Source of the DNA: JBGSYJ01 sp041750915
GTDB lineage: Bacteria > Acidobacteriota > Thermoanaerobaculia > Gp7-AA8
NCBI GenBank assembly: GCA_041750915.1
Contig: JBGSYJ010000241.1
Span: forward strand, 1 to 64,000
Reading direction: 5' to 3'
DNA: 64,000 bases
Part shown: piece after piece, positions 9,006 to 17,413 of the stretch
Numbering within the stretch: the stretch's first letter is position 1
Layout: every line of letters starts with the position of its first letter
Notes under the pieces: model-generated
Database searches by the model: none
Seen by the model: only the letters and a program-made list of their open reading frames with translations
What the model was told of the DNA's origin: nothing
Made by a program: the position numbers and the translations under genes

Positions 9006-9841
9006 ACGCTTCACAACTGCTTGAGCAATTTGATCGAATCAGCGAGGCCCCGGATGCGGTGCAGAGCATCAGAGCTTTTGTTTTGGATCTCGCGGTTCGC
9101 GGAAAGCTTGTAGGGCAGAGCAGCAGCGAAGAGCCCGCCTCTCAGCTCTTGAAACGCATTCGAAAAGAGCGTTTCACGCGCGTGCCACAATCACGACCAG
9201 TGACCCCGGTTGGCCGCGAGGAAATTCCATTCGAAGTGCCACCGAATTGGGAGTGGACGCGTTTACTAGAGTTGCTCGTAAAGCTCACAGACGGTACACA
9301 CCACTCGCCGCCGAATGGCCCCGAAGGTGCGTTCAGGTACATCACCGCAAAAAACATCAAGACTGATGGAGTGCTGCTGGCAAATGTCTCGTATGTGACG
9401 GCAGAGGTTCATCGTGAGATCTATGCACGTTGCAATCCCGAGAAGGGAGATATCCTTTACATCAAAGACGGCGCGACGACGGGAGTGGCGACGATAAACG
9501 ACCTCGATGAGCCGTTCAGTATGCTTTCGAGCGTCGCGCTTCTGAAGTTGACGTCGGGTGTTTACAATCGCCTCCTGCTTTGCTTCTTGCGATCACCGTT
9601 TTTCTATTCGCAGATGCGGGAGCTAATGAAAGGAGCCGCGATAACGCGAGTCACCCTCAAACGTATGTCGCCTGCGCTGGTTCCTTTGCCGCCGTTGGCC
9701 GAACAGCACCGAATCGTCGCCAGAGTGGATGAAGTAATGGCGCTCTGCGATCAGTTGGAATCGGCGCAGAGAAATAGAGCAACACTGCTTGCCAACCTTC
9801 TTGAATCGACTCTGCATCGTTTGTTGGCCGATTCTAGCTAG
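9002..9841 (+). CDS. hsdS: type I specificity subunit, short single-TRD form
   Basis: Gives the complex its DNA target. At 279 aa it is only about half to two-thirds of a normal HsdS. Order: conserved N-terminal helix (SIRAFVLDLAVRGKLV), one target-recognition domain (WEWTRLLELLVKLTDGTH to the VPLPPLAEQHRIVARVDEV junction), then one coiled-coil (VMALCDQLESAQRN..LLANLLESTLHRLL) and stop. A second TRD and second conserved repeat are absent and no continuation is seen after 9841. Truncated single-TRD HsdS proteins can dimerise and then read a palindromic bipartite site, so this may be functional rather than broken. Confidence 0.9.
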   Translation: MNASQLLEQFDRISEAPDAVQSIRAFVLDLAVRGKLVGQSSSEEPASQLLKRIRKERFTRVPQSRPVTPVGREEIPFEVPPNWEWTRLLELLVKLTDGTHHSPPNGPEGAFRYITAKNIKTDGVLLANVSYVTAEVHREIYARCNPEKGDILYIKDGATTGVATINDLDEPFSMLSSVALLKLTSGVYNRLLLCFLRSPFFYSQMRELMKGAAITRVTLKRMSPALVPLPPLAEQHRIVARVDEVMALCDQLESAQRNRATLLANLLESTLHRLLADSS

Positions 9842-9975
9842 CTAAGCCGGTGAGCTTCCGCTCCAGTTCTGGCTAACGGACTATGGAGCATCGGCGGTCC
9901 TTCTTGATGATTGGGCTTTGGACTGAGACAGAGTCACCAAGATAGTTCCGTCTTCTTAGAACTCAATCCGAAGAC

Positions 9976-10797
9976 TTATTCCCGCACAACAGGGAAAATA
10001 GGTGCAGCGTCGCTGCGCACAGCAAATCTGACAAGAAGGCGTCGATCCGCAAGTTCGAGCACTATGCGCTGAATGTCCCGCTTGTCGTGCAGCAGAGCCG
10101 GTACCACACTATCGAGCAGATGGAGCCCTTCTTCGAGGAAGTGTTCGATGTCTTCGTCGGTAGGATTTGTAATCACTAAATCGATCTCGAGATATTCGTC
10201 GCTATTTCTCAAGAAAGCCTTGAAAAGAAAGAGAACCTCGCGCTGGGGCTCGTTCTCCTTCTTCCTACGAAGAAGCTGCTTCACTTGTTCTTTCAATGCG
10301 CCGTAAGCATCTGAACCGATCTGACCAAAAAACCCGCTGGCAATCGCTCCCGCGAGGAAAGTACCCCCTAGTGTGAGAATAGTGAGCGGCTCGAGCGCCT
10401 TCTTCACTTCCGGTTGCGGCTCGCACCCAAGCGTCGCTTCGATCTTCCGCAAGGTCGTCTGACTTTGCTCATCACAAAATCCGCGATCGAAAGCGGCGAA
10501 AAGCCTTTCGTGACCCGGCTTCCCTAGGGGCATCCTGCGATCACATATAAACGGGACAGGGTCGCCGTGTGCCCAACACTCAATCTCGGCCTCGACGGCC
10601 AACTCTCCGTCGTCAATTTGCTTCACTTCACCCTTCAACACACGGCCTACGGGAGGCAACCTCGGATCGTGCTGGACCCAAACGGGCAGCAGTATCCGAC
10701 TAAGATCGTCAGCCATGAGTCGCAGGCCTTCAGGGGAAATCGACTCGTTATGCGCATCGACGTGAGTCGTCGCCATGATGATTCTCTGTTTTCTCAT
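9976..10797 (-). CDS. unrecognised protein with one membrane segment (273 aa)
   Basis: Starts MRKQRIIMATTHVDAHNES (an internal ATG eight codons in is an alternative). The N-terminal third (VDAHNESISPEGLRLMADDL .. PVWVQHDPRLPPVGRVL) resembles the start of HK97-type prohead protease folds, in which a short strand and an HD near P.G.V are conserved, but I cannot see a full catalytic set, so this is a weak analogy. A single hydrophobic helix (ILTLGGTFLAGAIASGFF) follows at roughly residues 140-160, then a charged helix (LKEQVKQLLRRKKENEP) and an alpha/beta C-terminus. It lies between the type I RM operon and the retron-like operon and is convergent with hsdS, so a defence-related role is possible from context only. 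Confidence 0.6.
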   Translation of the reverse strand: MRKQRIIMATTHVDAHNESISPEGLRLMADDLSRILLPVWVQHDPRLPPVGRVLKGEVKQIDDGELAVEAEIECWAHGDPVPFICDRRMPLGKPGHERLFAAFDRGFCDEQSQTTLRKIEATLGCEPQPEVKKALEPLTILTLGGTFLAGAIASGFFGQIGSDAYGALKEQVKQLLRRKKENEPQREVLFLFKAFLRNSDEYLEIDLVITNPTDEDIEHFLEEGLHLLDSVVPALLHDKRDIQRIVLELADRRLLVRFAVRSDAAPIFPVVRE

Positions 10798-10978
10798 CGC
10801 TGATCTCTTGGCTCAACCATTCCATCAACTCTCTCAGGGCTAAGTCCAGAAGGCACTGTTATATTTCTTGCATCATCTCAAAACAATCCGAGAGCGCTTA
10901 CCTTGTCGGCCGGCGCCCCCGCTCTATTCGTATCAAGATCGTTGCACTCCAGATCAGACGGAGACATGGTAGACAGCG

Positions 10979-11821
10979 ATGACAGAACTCGCTTGTGATC
11001 ACAGCGCGCTCACCGAGATTTTCGAACTGAGGCCCGCCGACCGCGAAGCCGTCGTAGCCGGCCTTCGCCTTATGGGACGCTTCCGACTCACAACGGTCAA
11101 TGTCCTCGAGGCGTATGGGCATGGACGCGCACGAATTCGCAAAGAAAAACTCGCCTTCTACAGGAATCTTACAGGTGATCTCAACCCTATCGATGCGCCG
11201 AACGATCTCTTGCGAAAAAGCGGCATCGCCTACCATGAAGGCAGGAATGAGATCGAAGTCGGCAGCGCCGAGGCAAGGGCATTGCTTTACGAAACGAAGC
11301 TTCCCGAGGACCTCTACCACGAGTCATTCGCCTGGAACAAAGAGCGAAAAGCAGAATTCAAAAAGATGCATCAGGAGCTACGACAGGTCTATCAGAAGCA
11401 TTTCGAGAGCGTCCCCGCCGATCGCGCCAAGACAGTGGGAGACCTCACTAGATACTTTTGCGAGCGAGTCGACACATATCTCGAATTCCTGATCATTCCA
11501 TTCTACGAAAGAGCCACGAATCTGACGATCACAAGGGAGAGAGCCTTAGACTTTACGAATAGGAGCATGCCTTGGAGGCTCTTTTGGGTCAGCCGGATTC
11601 ATGCTCTCTTTACTCGAAGCATTCAAGAACAGGGAAGCAGTGATCGGAAAAACGCCGGACAAGTAGACCTCGAGTCCGCGATCTATCTTAGCTTGACACA
11701 CATCTTCGTCACCGCCGACAAGGCGCAGTACGATGCCTTCATCGACATTAACGAATTCAATCCCACAAACGCGAGAATTTACTGGTGGCCGGACATCAGG
11801 AAAGGCTTCCTAGGTATTTAG
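10979..11821 (+). CDS. unrecognised protein, possibly PIN-like (280 aa)
   Basis: Soluble, mixed alpha/beta protein. Two segments recall a PIN nuclease: an early strand-helix LTTVNVLEAYGHGRARI, and a C-terminal DLESAIYLSLTHIFVTADKAQ in which D..IYL and FVT.D match the third and fourth acidic positions of PIN domains; a large helical insertion separates them. The usual first Asp strand at the N-terminus is not obvious. The frame has a stop (TAG) just before the ATG at 10979; a nearby ATG at 10966, with a better-placed GGAG, opens only a 10-codon peptide, so initiation may be weak or leader-controlled. Function unassigned. Confidence 0.6.
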   Translation: MTELACDHSALTEIFELRPADREAVVAGLRLMGRFRLTTVNVLEAYGHGRARIRKEKLAFYRNLTGDLNPIDAPNDLLRKSGIAYHEGRNEIEVGSAEARALLYETKLPEDLYHESFAWNKERKAEFKKMHQELRQVYQKHFESVPADRAKTVGDLTRYFCERVDTYLEFLIIPFYERATNLTITRERALDFTNRSMPWRLFWVSRIHALFTRSIQEQGSSDRKNAGQVDLESAIYLSLTHIFVTADKAQYDAFIDINEFNPTNARIYWWPDIRKGFLGI

Positions 11822-12070
11822 GCAACAGTCAATGCCGCAACTATTCAAGGGGGTTCTTCGATCGCACCTCACAAGTCGGGGCGATAGACTTCGCGACCTT
11901 CATATCCGGCAGTGCCATCCTGGGCATACGCACGAAGACTGCCCCTCGGTGGGCGGGTGAAGAGGCGCGAGTTGACATTGTCCAGCGACGGATGCCGCAG
12001 CCCAAAGGGGTAACCCAGTGAGTGCTTCTCGCTTCCTCGTTGCGAAAGCGGCGAGGCCTCTCTACCCCAC

Positions 12071-13120
12071 TTACCCCAGCGTCCTTTGATCATCAGGTCG
12101 CACGACCCGTCGAGATGGTAACCGCTGCTCAGGTTGCCGGTAACGATGTCGGCTCATTCGGTGGCACTTTCGACTCTCGCCGCGGGTGGCGCGCGTTCCA
12201 TGAACCGTAGCAGTGGGCAGCACTGCCGACGCCAGGCATCGAAGCGAAGCACCTTGGGCGCGATTCACGCTCGTGACATAGCTGATCTTCCCGTTCAGCG
12301 ACGCGATTTCGTAATCAAACACGGCATTCTGGCGATTTGCAAGTTCGAGTATGGAGTCGCGGATCGTGCATATCAGTTCGCGTCCAGCGGAGATTTTGCG
12401 ATTGACGATGATCCCGGTCAGCTTCTGCTGCTCGCCAGCCGTCATAACGGTTACTTTTGCCGCGCGTACAGAGTGTCCCATTCTTTTCAGAGCGGCGACA
12501 GTCGGTTCGATTGCTTCCCGGGCATGTTGTCCCGAGAATGCAATGTCATCAACGTACATCGTCCAGTCAAGACCGTAGACGGAGGCGATCTTGGCGATCT
12601 CCCGATGGAGAGGAAGCAACACAAGATTCGCGAGCACGGAACTGGTCGGCGCGCCCTGGGGCAGACGATGTTGAAATGTCGTGAGCTTCGTCATCAGATC
12701 CGCAATCTCACCTGAATACAACAAGGTGTTCCGAAAGACGTCATAGATCGCGCGGTCGTTGATGTTTGGGAAACAGCTCTTTATGTCAATCGTGACGAGC
12801 GTGGGTGCATCCACGTGCACCGCAGCATTGTCCCGTGTCGAACGCCCCTTGATTCCGCCGAGGACTTGTTCGTCGAAAGGGAGTGTTTGAAGGATCGCGT
12901 GATAAATGCGTGACTGGAGGCTTTTGAGTGCGTCAGTGGGGTTATCGATGTGGCGCCATTTGTCGCGTTCGTGGCGCCGACGATCGAAGGGTTTGTAGTA
13001 CGAGCCAGCCCGTGCCGCCACTCGGCGAATGTCGGAGCGGTTCCAGTGAAGCAGGCTTTCAAGGCGTCGCATCGACACCATTGGCTCGAATTGGAAAGCC
13101 TTCGTCCGGACAAACTTCAC
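12071..13120 (-). CDS. retron-like reverse transcriptase
   Basis: 349-aa RT with retron hallmarks: NAAVH (98-102) matches the NAxxH of retron region X; VTIDIKSCF carries the first catalytic Asp (D112); LPQGAPTSS (153-161) is motif 4; YVDD (189-192) is the polymerase motif; LTG (235-237) followed by IIVN corresponds to the retron VTG of region Y. The last 50 residues are basic and low-complexity, unlike usual retron RTs, so the end may be frameshifted. Its ATG overlaps the stop of the upstream XRE gene (ATGA). In retrons such an RT makes msDNA from an adjacent structured RNA; a candidate RNA lies at 13744-14032. RT identity is certain, retron assignment likely. Confidence 0.9.
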   Translation of the reverse strand: MKFVRTKAFQFEPMVSMRRLESLLHWNRSDIRRVAARAGSYYKPFDRRRHERDKWRHIDNPTDALKSLQSRIYHAILQTLPFDEQVLGGIKGRSTRDNAAVHVDAPTLVTIDIKSCFPNINDRAIYDVFRNTLLYSGEIADLMTKLTTFQHRLPQGAPTSSVLANLVLLPLHREIAKIASVYGLDWTMYVDDIAFSGQHAREAIEPTVAALKRMGHSVRAAKVTVMTAGEQQKLTGIIVNRKISAGRELICTIRDSILELANRQNAVFDYEIASLNGKISYVTSVNRAQGASLRCLASAVLPTATVHGTRATRGESRKCHRMSRHRYRQPEQRLPSRRVVRPDDQRTLG

Positions 13121-13413
13121 TTTGCCGCCGAGTTCTCTTCGAGGATGACTGCGAGCAATTGGCTTCCGAGCTTTCCGGCTTCGGCTTCGGAAATGCCGTG
13201 CAGATCACGCCTTTCCGAGGCGAGAAGCGTGATGAGGTAGATCGGAACCATGAGTGCCTTCGCGAGAGCTTGTAGTGAAGCAGCGCTCGGTACTCGACGG
13301 TTCGCCTCAAGGAGCGAGATGTAACTCGCGTTCAGCTTGGAGCGACGCGCCAGCTCTTTCTGGTCGAGGTTCTTCGCGGCTCGGATAGTTCTTATCGCTT
13401 TACCGTAGTTCAT
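13117..13413 (-). CDS. XRE-family HTH protein, retron accessory
   Basis: 98-aa protein starting MNYGKAIRTIRAAKNLDQKE. A Cro/C1-type helix-turn-helix covers residues 6-60 (LARRSKLNASYISLLEANRR is the recognition region; SAASLQALAKALMVP follows). The C-terminus has a short hydrophobic helix (IYLITLLASERRD) and an acidic tail. It overlaps the RT start by four bases, so the two are coupled. An HTH gene directly upstream of the RT is reminiscent of HTH-associated retron types; it could act as repressor of the operon or as the toxic effector. Confidence 0.85.
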   Translation of the reverse strand: MNYGKAIRTIRAAKNLDQKELARRSKLNASYISLLEANRRVPSAASLQALAKALMVPIYLITLLASERRDLHGISEAEAGKLGSQLLAVILEENSAAK

Positions 13414-13490
13414 TCAGCCTTCCCGTGAAGCTGATCAGAGCCTCCGAACATTCGGAAGCTCAAAACAGTCAACAGTTCGTTCGAAGCCAA

Positions 13491-13703
13491 TCACTCGCCG
13501 CTTACAACGAACGCCAGACACAACTCTCGTGCAAGGTCGTTCCACGCTTTTCGCGTCTTCCGTCGATCGCCCACCGCTACCGCGTGGTCGACTTTCTGGA
13601 AGAGCGTTTCGAGCCTCTCCATTCGCTTCGGTTCCAATCCTCCGCGGCGGGTGATCTCCCGAAGAGAGGAGAGCATCGCCTTTGACGTCTTCTTGCTCTT
13701 CAT
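13491..13703 (-). CDS. small basic helical protein upstream of XRE-RT (70 aa)
   Basis: Start ATG at 13703 is preceded by a strong GGAGG five bases away, better than the upstream in-frame ATG at 13727. The product (MKSKKTSKAMLSSLREI..) is highly charged and predicted helical, with LETLFQKVDHAVAVGDRR and KAWNDLARELCLAF forming two amphipathic helices. It lies 77 bp upstream of the XRE gene on the same strand, likely the first gene of the RT operon. No family recognised; it may be a third component of the system. Confidence 0.6.
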   Translation of the reverse strand: MKSKKTSKAMLSSLREITRRGGLEPKRMERLETLFQKVDHAVAVGDRRKTRKAWNDLARELCLAFVVSGE

Positions 13704-13743
13704 AAAACCTCCATTTGGTTGTTTCACCTGATCGCTCCGCGGC

Positions 13744-14032
13744 GTAATGCCGGCGGCACACAGGTCTCCCTATTGCTGTGTGGGCTTTCAGGGGCGGAGG
13801 TGGAACCGAACTGTTCTGTTCGCTGACTGGTGTCTCCCTCTTCAACGCAGCAGCTTTCACTGTCACGACATGAAAGGGATAGACGAGACAACTGTCGTGG
13901 CATGCAGCGCGAACGCTGATGCCCACGATGGGCAGGACTCGGATGAATCCTGCGGCAACCCGAAAGTTGCCCTCAGTAGCCGGCCGTTAGGCCGACCGTG
14001 GCAACGGGCTGCAATGCAGCGCGCGCCATTAC
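13744..14032 (-). ncRNA. candidate structured RNA (possible msr-msd) upstream of RT operon
   Basis: A 289-nt non-coding stretch packed with hairpins: CACACAG/CTGTGTG (13757-13782), CGAAC/GTTCG (13807-13822), CACGACA/TGTCGTG (13864-13899), GCCCA/TGGGC (13921-13933), AGGA.TC/GA.TCCT (13934-13951), GGCAAC/GTTGCC (13954-13971), CGGCC/GGCCG (13981-13994) and GCTGCA/TGCAGC (14008-14020). Its two ends can pair through GTAATG (13744-13749) and CATTAC (14027-14032), with extra pairs around single mismatches, in the manner of retron a1/a2 repeats. Seen directly: the hairpins. Inference: transcription on the minus strand and use as RT template. Confidence 0.4.
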
Positions 14033-14471
14033 CCGACACATTCTGGGAGATGAAGAGCTTCAAAGAACGCTACCGCGTCGCGCGGCCAAGAGAATTATCA
14101 TCATCAGTTGATTAAATGTCAAGTGAGATGACTATGAGTAATGTCGCCAAGCTTGGTATTCCGGTTCCCATCGAGGGAAAGATTTGACGCAACCAGACTC
14201 TAAGTCCTGTAGAAAGTTGGGGCCTACAGAGGCCCTCGGCGACACACCGGCCGGCGCCTGGACCCTAGACTTTGAGGCTCAGTCTGGATGATCTGCGCGG
14301 GACTTCATGGGGAGTTCCAAGGCGACTCGTCAAAGATTCGCAGCGGTCCCTGTGCAGTGGTATACCGGAAGAGGATGTAAGGAACTCCGACATAAGAATG
14401 TGGTCTGAGTAGGTCGAGAGCTGGAGTGTGCAAACAGCGATCTTCCCGGATTTCGGTAGGGGGACGACACC

Positions 14472-16421
14472 ATGGCTTCTAGAGGAGGACGGAAAGTAGG
14501 GGCTCCATCTGCAAGGCTTCCGAATAGACCTCGACAACATCAGCTCGAAACCGAGTCACGAAACGCGTTTCGTAGTGCTATACCCTCTGTGTGGGTGTTT
14601 CGAGACCTCGATCAGGATTATGGGATAGACGGCGAGGTCGAGATCTTTGAAGACTCTGGTGAAACAACTGGTCTCAAGTTTCTCGTTCAGCTCAAGGCGA
14701 CCGATCAAATTCTATCTCGTGCTCTTCGCCTTAGAGTGCGCGACTCAGCTGCCGGTTACTATTGGTCGCTGCAGCTTCCCGTTCTGATCGTTCGTTTCCA
14801 CGCACCAAGTGAACGAATTTACTTTCGTTGGTTTCATTCGCTCGATCGGTACTACGGCAAAAAGTCGAAAGACGGGATGAGTTTCAAGCTGACAGATGCC
14901 GACGCGTGGGATTTACAGGCTCCTCCCAGAATTCGACGCGTAGTCAACGAATATCTCTCGGTAAAATCCTCCCGTCTTCAGTTGCCGTTGATGATTTCCG
15001 TGTCAGTCGATGACGCCGGTATTCTAGGTATCCCGGCGCCCGGGATCATTTCGTTTTTGCAACGCCTCGCTTCAACGGTACGAGAGGTAATACGCTTCAG
15101 ATGGGACGAGGAAGGCTCGAACTCCCTGATCCTTTCTAAGGAATCCCTCAGGGTCCGACTCGCGGGTGCCGATGTCTTCACGCTCCACTGGAACAATCAG
15201 AAACTGGGGCATTCCAAAGAGTCTCTTGCAAAGGATTCGTTGCTCGCCATTGCACTCTCTCTCGACTTTTACGGCCATAGCACGTACGCGGCAACCCTGA
15301 TCGCAAAGTTCGCTCACGGCTCCATTTTCGTGAGACAACTCGATATGGCCGTTGCCCTCGCCTCAGTCCTCGGAAGAGCTGGTCACACCTCATCGGCGCT
15401 CGAGATCGCTGCAGTTCTGTTCAAAGACGACCAAACGGTCGCGTCCGCACAGGCATTCACCCTGACGTTTGTCGTCAATCAACGTGATCTCTCAGACTCG
15501 CAACTGAGTCACGGCATCCAGTTTATGCAGTTCCACGCGCAGTGCTTAGAGGATCGGGGTGTGCTGCGCGATGCAGCTGTTCTTCGCTATAACTGCGGTA
15601 GCACTCTTCGAGTCGCGAGTCGGTACCGTGAAGCCATTCGTGAATACCGCGCCGCCGCGAGGCTTGAGCCTCAGTACCTGCAGAGAAGCTATTTCTGGCG
15701 CGAGCTGGCTGGGATGTTGTTCTTGAACAGGCGATTTAATAGAGCAGTATGGGCTTACGAAAAAGCGCTTGGGCTAGAAGATGAACCGCTAGTTCGGTGT
15801 CTGCGGGCGGATGCGCAAATGTTTGCGGGTAAGTACGCGATCGCACTGCAAGCGTTCGAAGAGTGGGGCCCCCAATGTGACTCACCCGCAGATCTTGAAT
15901 GGAGATTAAAAGCGATTGCCTTGAAAACGTTGATAGGGGTAGTGGGGCTTTCAGAGCAGCGCAGATTCCCCTTGGCGGCTCAGGAAGAGTTCCAAGACAA
16001 TGACACGTGCGAAGAGGCACTCGCCGATCTCGCCGGAGACGCGTTGTCGGCAAGCGCCTGGGAGCATCTGGGTACATGCCGTGTAGATCGGCCAACTGAG
16101 GCCGGTCTGAGCCTACTCATCGTCGGACTAATCCACCCTCAACATATCCCGGCGCTAATCTCAGCAAGCTCACTCTTGAGGGACGTGAATATGGATTTGT
16201 CTTGTGAAATACTCTCATTTGCACTTCTGAAAAACCGCGAAGAAGTGAGCGACTTTCTGATTGCGCTTGGCATCACAACTGAAGAGGGGTCTGCTGATCT
16301 AAGTCGAAAGCTGGCAGAGATCATAAGAGTACTACCGGCCTTAGATGACAAGGATGTGCTTCGTTTTCACCATGATGATTTGTCATTCGATGAGATTGTG
16401 AGATATCTCGAGAAAGATTGA
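14472..16421 (+). CDS. DUF4365 domain protein with TPR repeats (649 aa)
   Basis: The N-terminal 25-170 region has the DUF4365 restriction-like fold signature: DQDYGIDGEVEIF .. TTGLKFLVQLKAT, where D, E and QxK are the putative metal-binding nuclease residues. The remainder is helical and includes TPR units (AVLRYNCGSTLRVASRYREA; AVWAYEKALGLEDEPLVRCL; RADAQMFAGKYAIALQAFEE), a fusion seen in defence-associated nucleases where repeats sense or oligomerise. The ATG at 14472 follows GGGGGA. It is divergent from the RT operon and 55 bp upstream of the DUF3800-like gene, probably co-transcribed with it. Domain call good; biological role inferred. Confidence 0.8.
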   Translation: MASRGGRKVGAPSARLPNRPRQHQLETESRNAFRSAIPSVWVFRDLDQDYGIDGEVEIFEDSGETTGLKFLVQLKATDQILSRALRLRVRDSAAGYYWSLQLPVLIVRFHAPSERIYFRWFHSLDRYYGKKSKDGMSFKLTDADAWDLQAPPRIRRVVNEYLSVKSSRLQLPLMISVSVDDAGILGIPAPGIISFLQRLASTVREVIRFRWDEEGSNSLILSKESLRVRLAGADVFTLHWNNQKLGHSKESLAKDSLLAIALSLDFYGHSTYAATLIAKFAHGSIFVRQLDMAVALASVLGRAGHTSSALEIAAVLFKDDQTVASAQAFTLTFVVNQRDLSDSQLSHGIQFMQFHAQCLEDRGVLRDAAVLRYNCGSTLRVASRYREAIREYRAAARLEPQYLQRSYFWRELAGMLFLNRRFNRAVWAYEKALGLEDEPLVRCLRADAQMFAGKYAIALQAFEEWGPQCDSPADLEWRLKAIALKTLIGVVGLSEQRRFPLAAQEEFQDNDTCEEALADLAGDALSASAWEHLGTCRVDRPTEAGLSLLIVGLIHPQHIPALISASSLLRDVNMDLSCEILSFALLKNREEVSDFLIALGITTEEGSADLSRKLAEIIRVLPALDDKDVLRFHHDDLSFDEIVRYLEKD

Positions 16422-16476
16422 GAGTAGAGACAACTCTCGACATTAGACTGCTCGCAGGCAAGATTCCAAGGAACAG

Positions 16477-17292
16477 TTGCCAACAACAATGATTGATTAT
16501 TCCGAGCCTGGGGCGGTTCTCTGGGCCGTTGATGATTCGGAGCTGACGATCGAAGGGAAGGCCCACACGCTTCTCGGCGCTGTTAGCTTCAGTCACCCGT
16601 GGCCGGTGTGCAACGGGATGGCCGAATTGCGGAACCACCTGAACCTTCCGGACGATTTTGAGTTCAAATGGAACAGCCGAATTGCGAGACCTGCAGACCG
16701 AGAGAAAGTGAGCGAGATGTTTCTCCGCATTCTGGCTCGCTCCGTCGGGGTAGTGACTGTCGTTGAAGGCCGTGACCATCAGAAAGGAGCTGAATTGCTG
16801 GCGCAGCAGATCGCCGATTTTCAGCAGCCAAGGACTGCGTCCCTGGCATTAATGGACAACGGGATCGTCAAGAAGCCGTTCGAGTTTCGTCGATTTCTTA
16901 ATCAGTCCACAGACGACAACCTTCGCTACTTTCAGTTTGCGAGCGTCGACTCGTCACTCAACGACCTGATCCAATGTGCAGATATTTTTGCGGGCTTCCT
17001 CGCACTCAAAATCAAACTCGCGCTCAACATTGTGAAAGACCGCACGATCACCGACGATGAAGGGGAGCTATCCCTCTCTTCAGTGATTGAATTCTCTCTA
17101 CGATACGTCATCTGGGGGGCTCGTAACGAGGTCGCGTTTGATTGGGATAATCAGACCGAGTCGCCTCCACCCGAGTTTTGGATTAAATATGCGAAGGGTT
17201 TCGGCCTGAGAATTCACTCTTCCGTCTCGGAGCACGTGCTCGAAAGGGTTTACTCGCAGGCAGGAACCTTCTACATGGGCTGCTTGCATTAG
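16477..17292 (+). CDS. DUF3800-like (RNase H-fold) protein
   Basis: About 267-271 aa. Features of DUF3800: an N-terminal acidic strand (LWAVDDSELTIEGK), an FKWN strand after the first helical pair, and the C-terminal SSLNDLIQCADIFAGFLALK, which matches the family's S..S..LQ-AD-I-AG motif with its catalytic Asp. These are presumed metal-dependent nucleases often found in retrons and defence islands. TTG at 16477 has AAGGA four bases upstream; ATG at 16489 is in frame but has poor spacing, so the TTG is preferred. It follows the DUF4365-TPR gene closely on the same strand. Confidence 0.7.
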   Translation: MPTTMIDYSEPGAVLWAVDDSELTIEGKAHTLLGAVSFSHPWPVCNGMAELRNHLNLPDDFEFKWNSRIARPADREKVSEMFLRILARSVGVVTVVEGRDHQKGAELLAQQIADFQQPRTASLALMDNGIVKKPFEFRRFLNQSTDDNLRYFQFASVDSSLNDLIQCADIFAGFLALKIKLALNIVKDRTITDDEGELSLSSVIEFSLRYVIWGARNEVAFDWDNQTESPPPEFWIKYAKGFGLRIHSSVSEHVLERVYSQAGTFYMGCLH

Positions 17293-17413
17293 CATCGGCT
17301 TACCACTCTGCTACAAGCCTCCACATAACCGCAAACCTTTACGTTGAACAAGTCGCTGATTACGTGCGCTAGTAAGTAGAAACGTTTCGCACGATACGAA
17401 GTACCATGGACAC

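Noticed and set aside
13435..13926. 163-aa minus-strand ORF overlapping the 70-aa gene
   Set aside because: It runs through the hairpin-rich segment in another frame and lacks a ribosome-binding site; the 70-aa frame has a strong one.
14185..14235. tRNA-like anticodon-arm segment
   Set aside because: Stem pairing is incomplete and flanking arms are absent.
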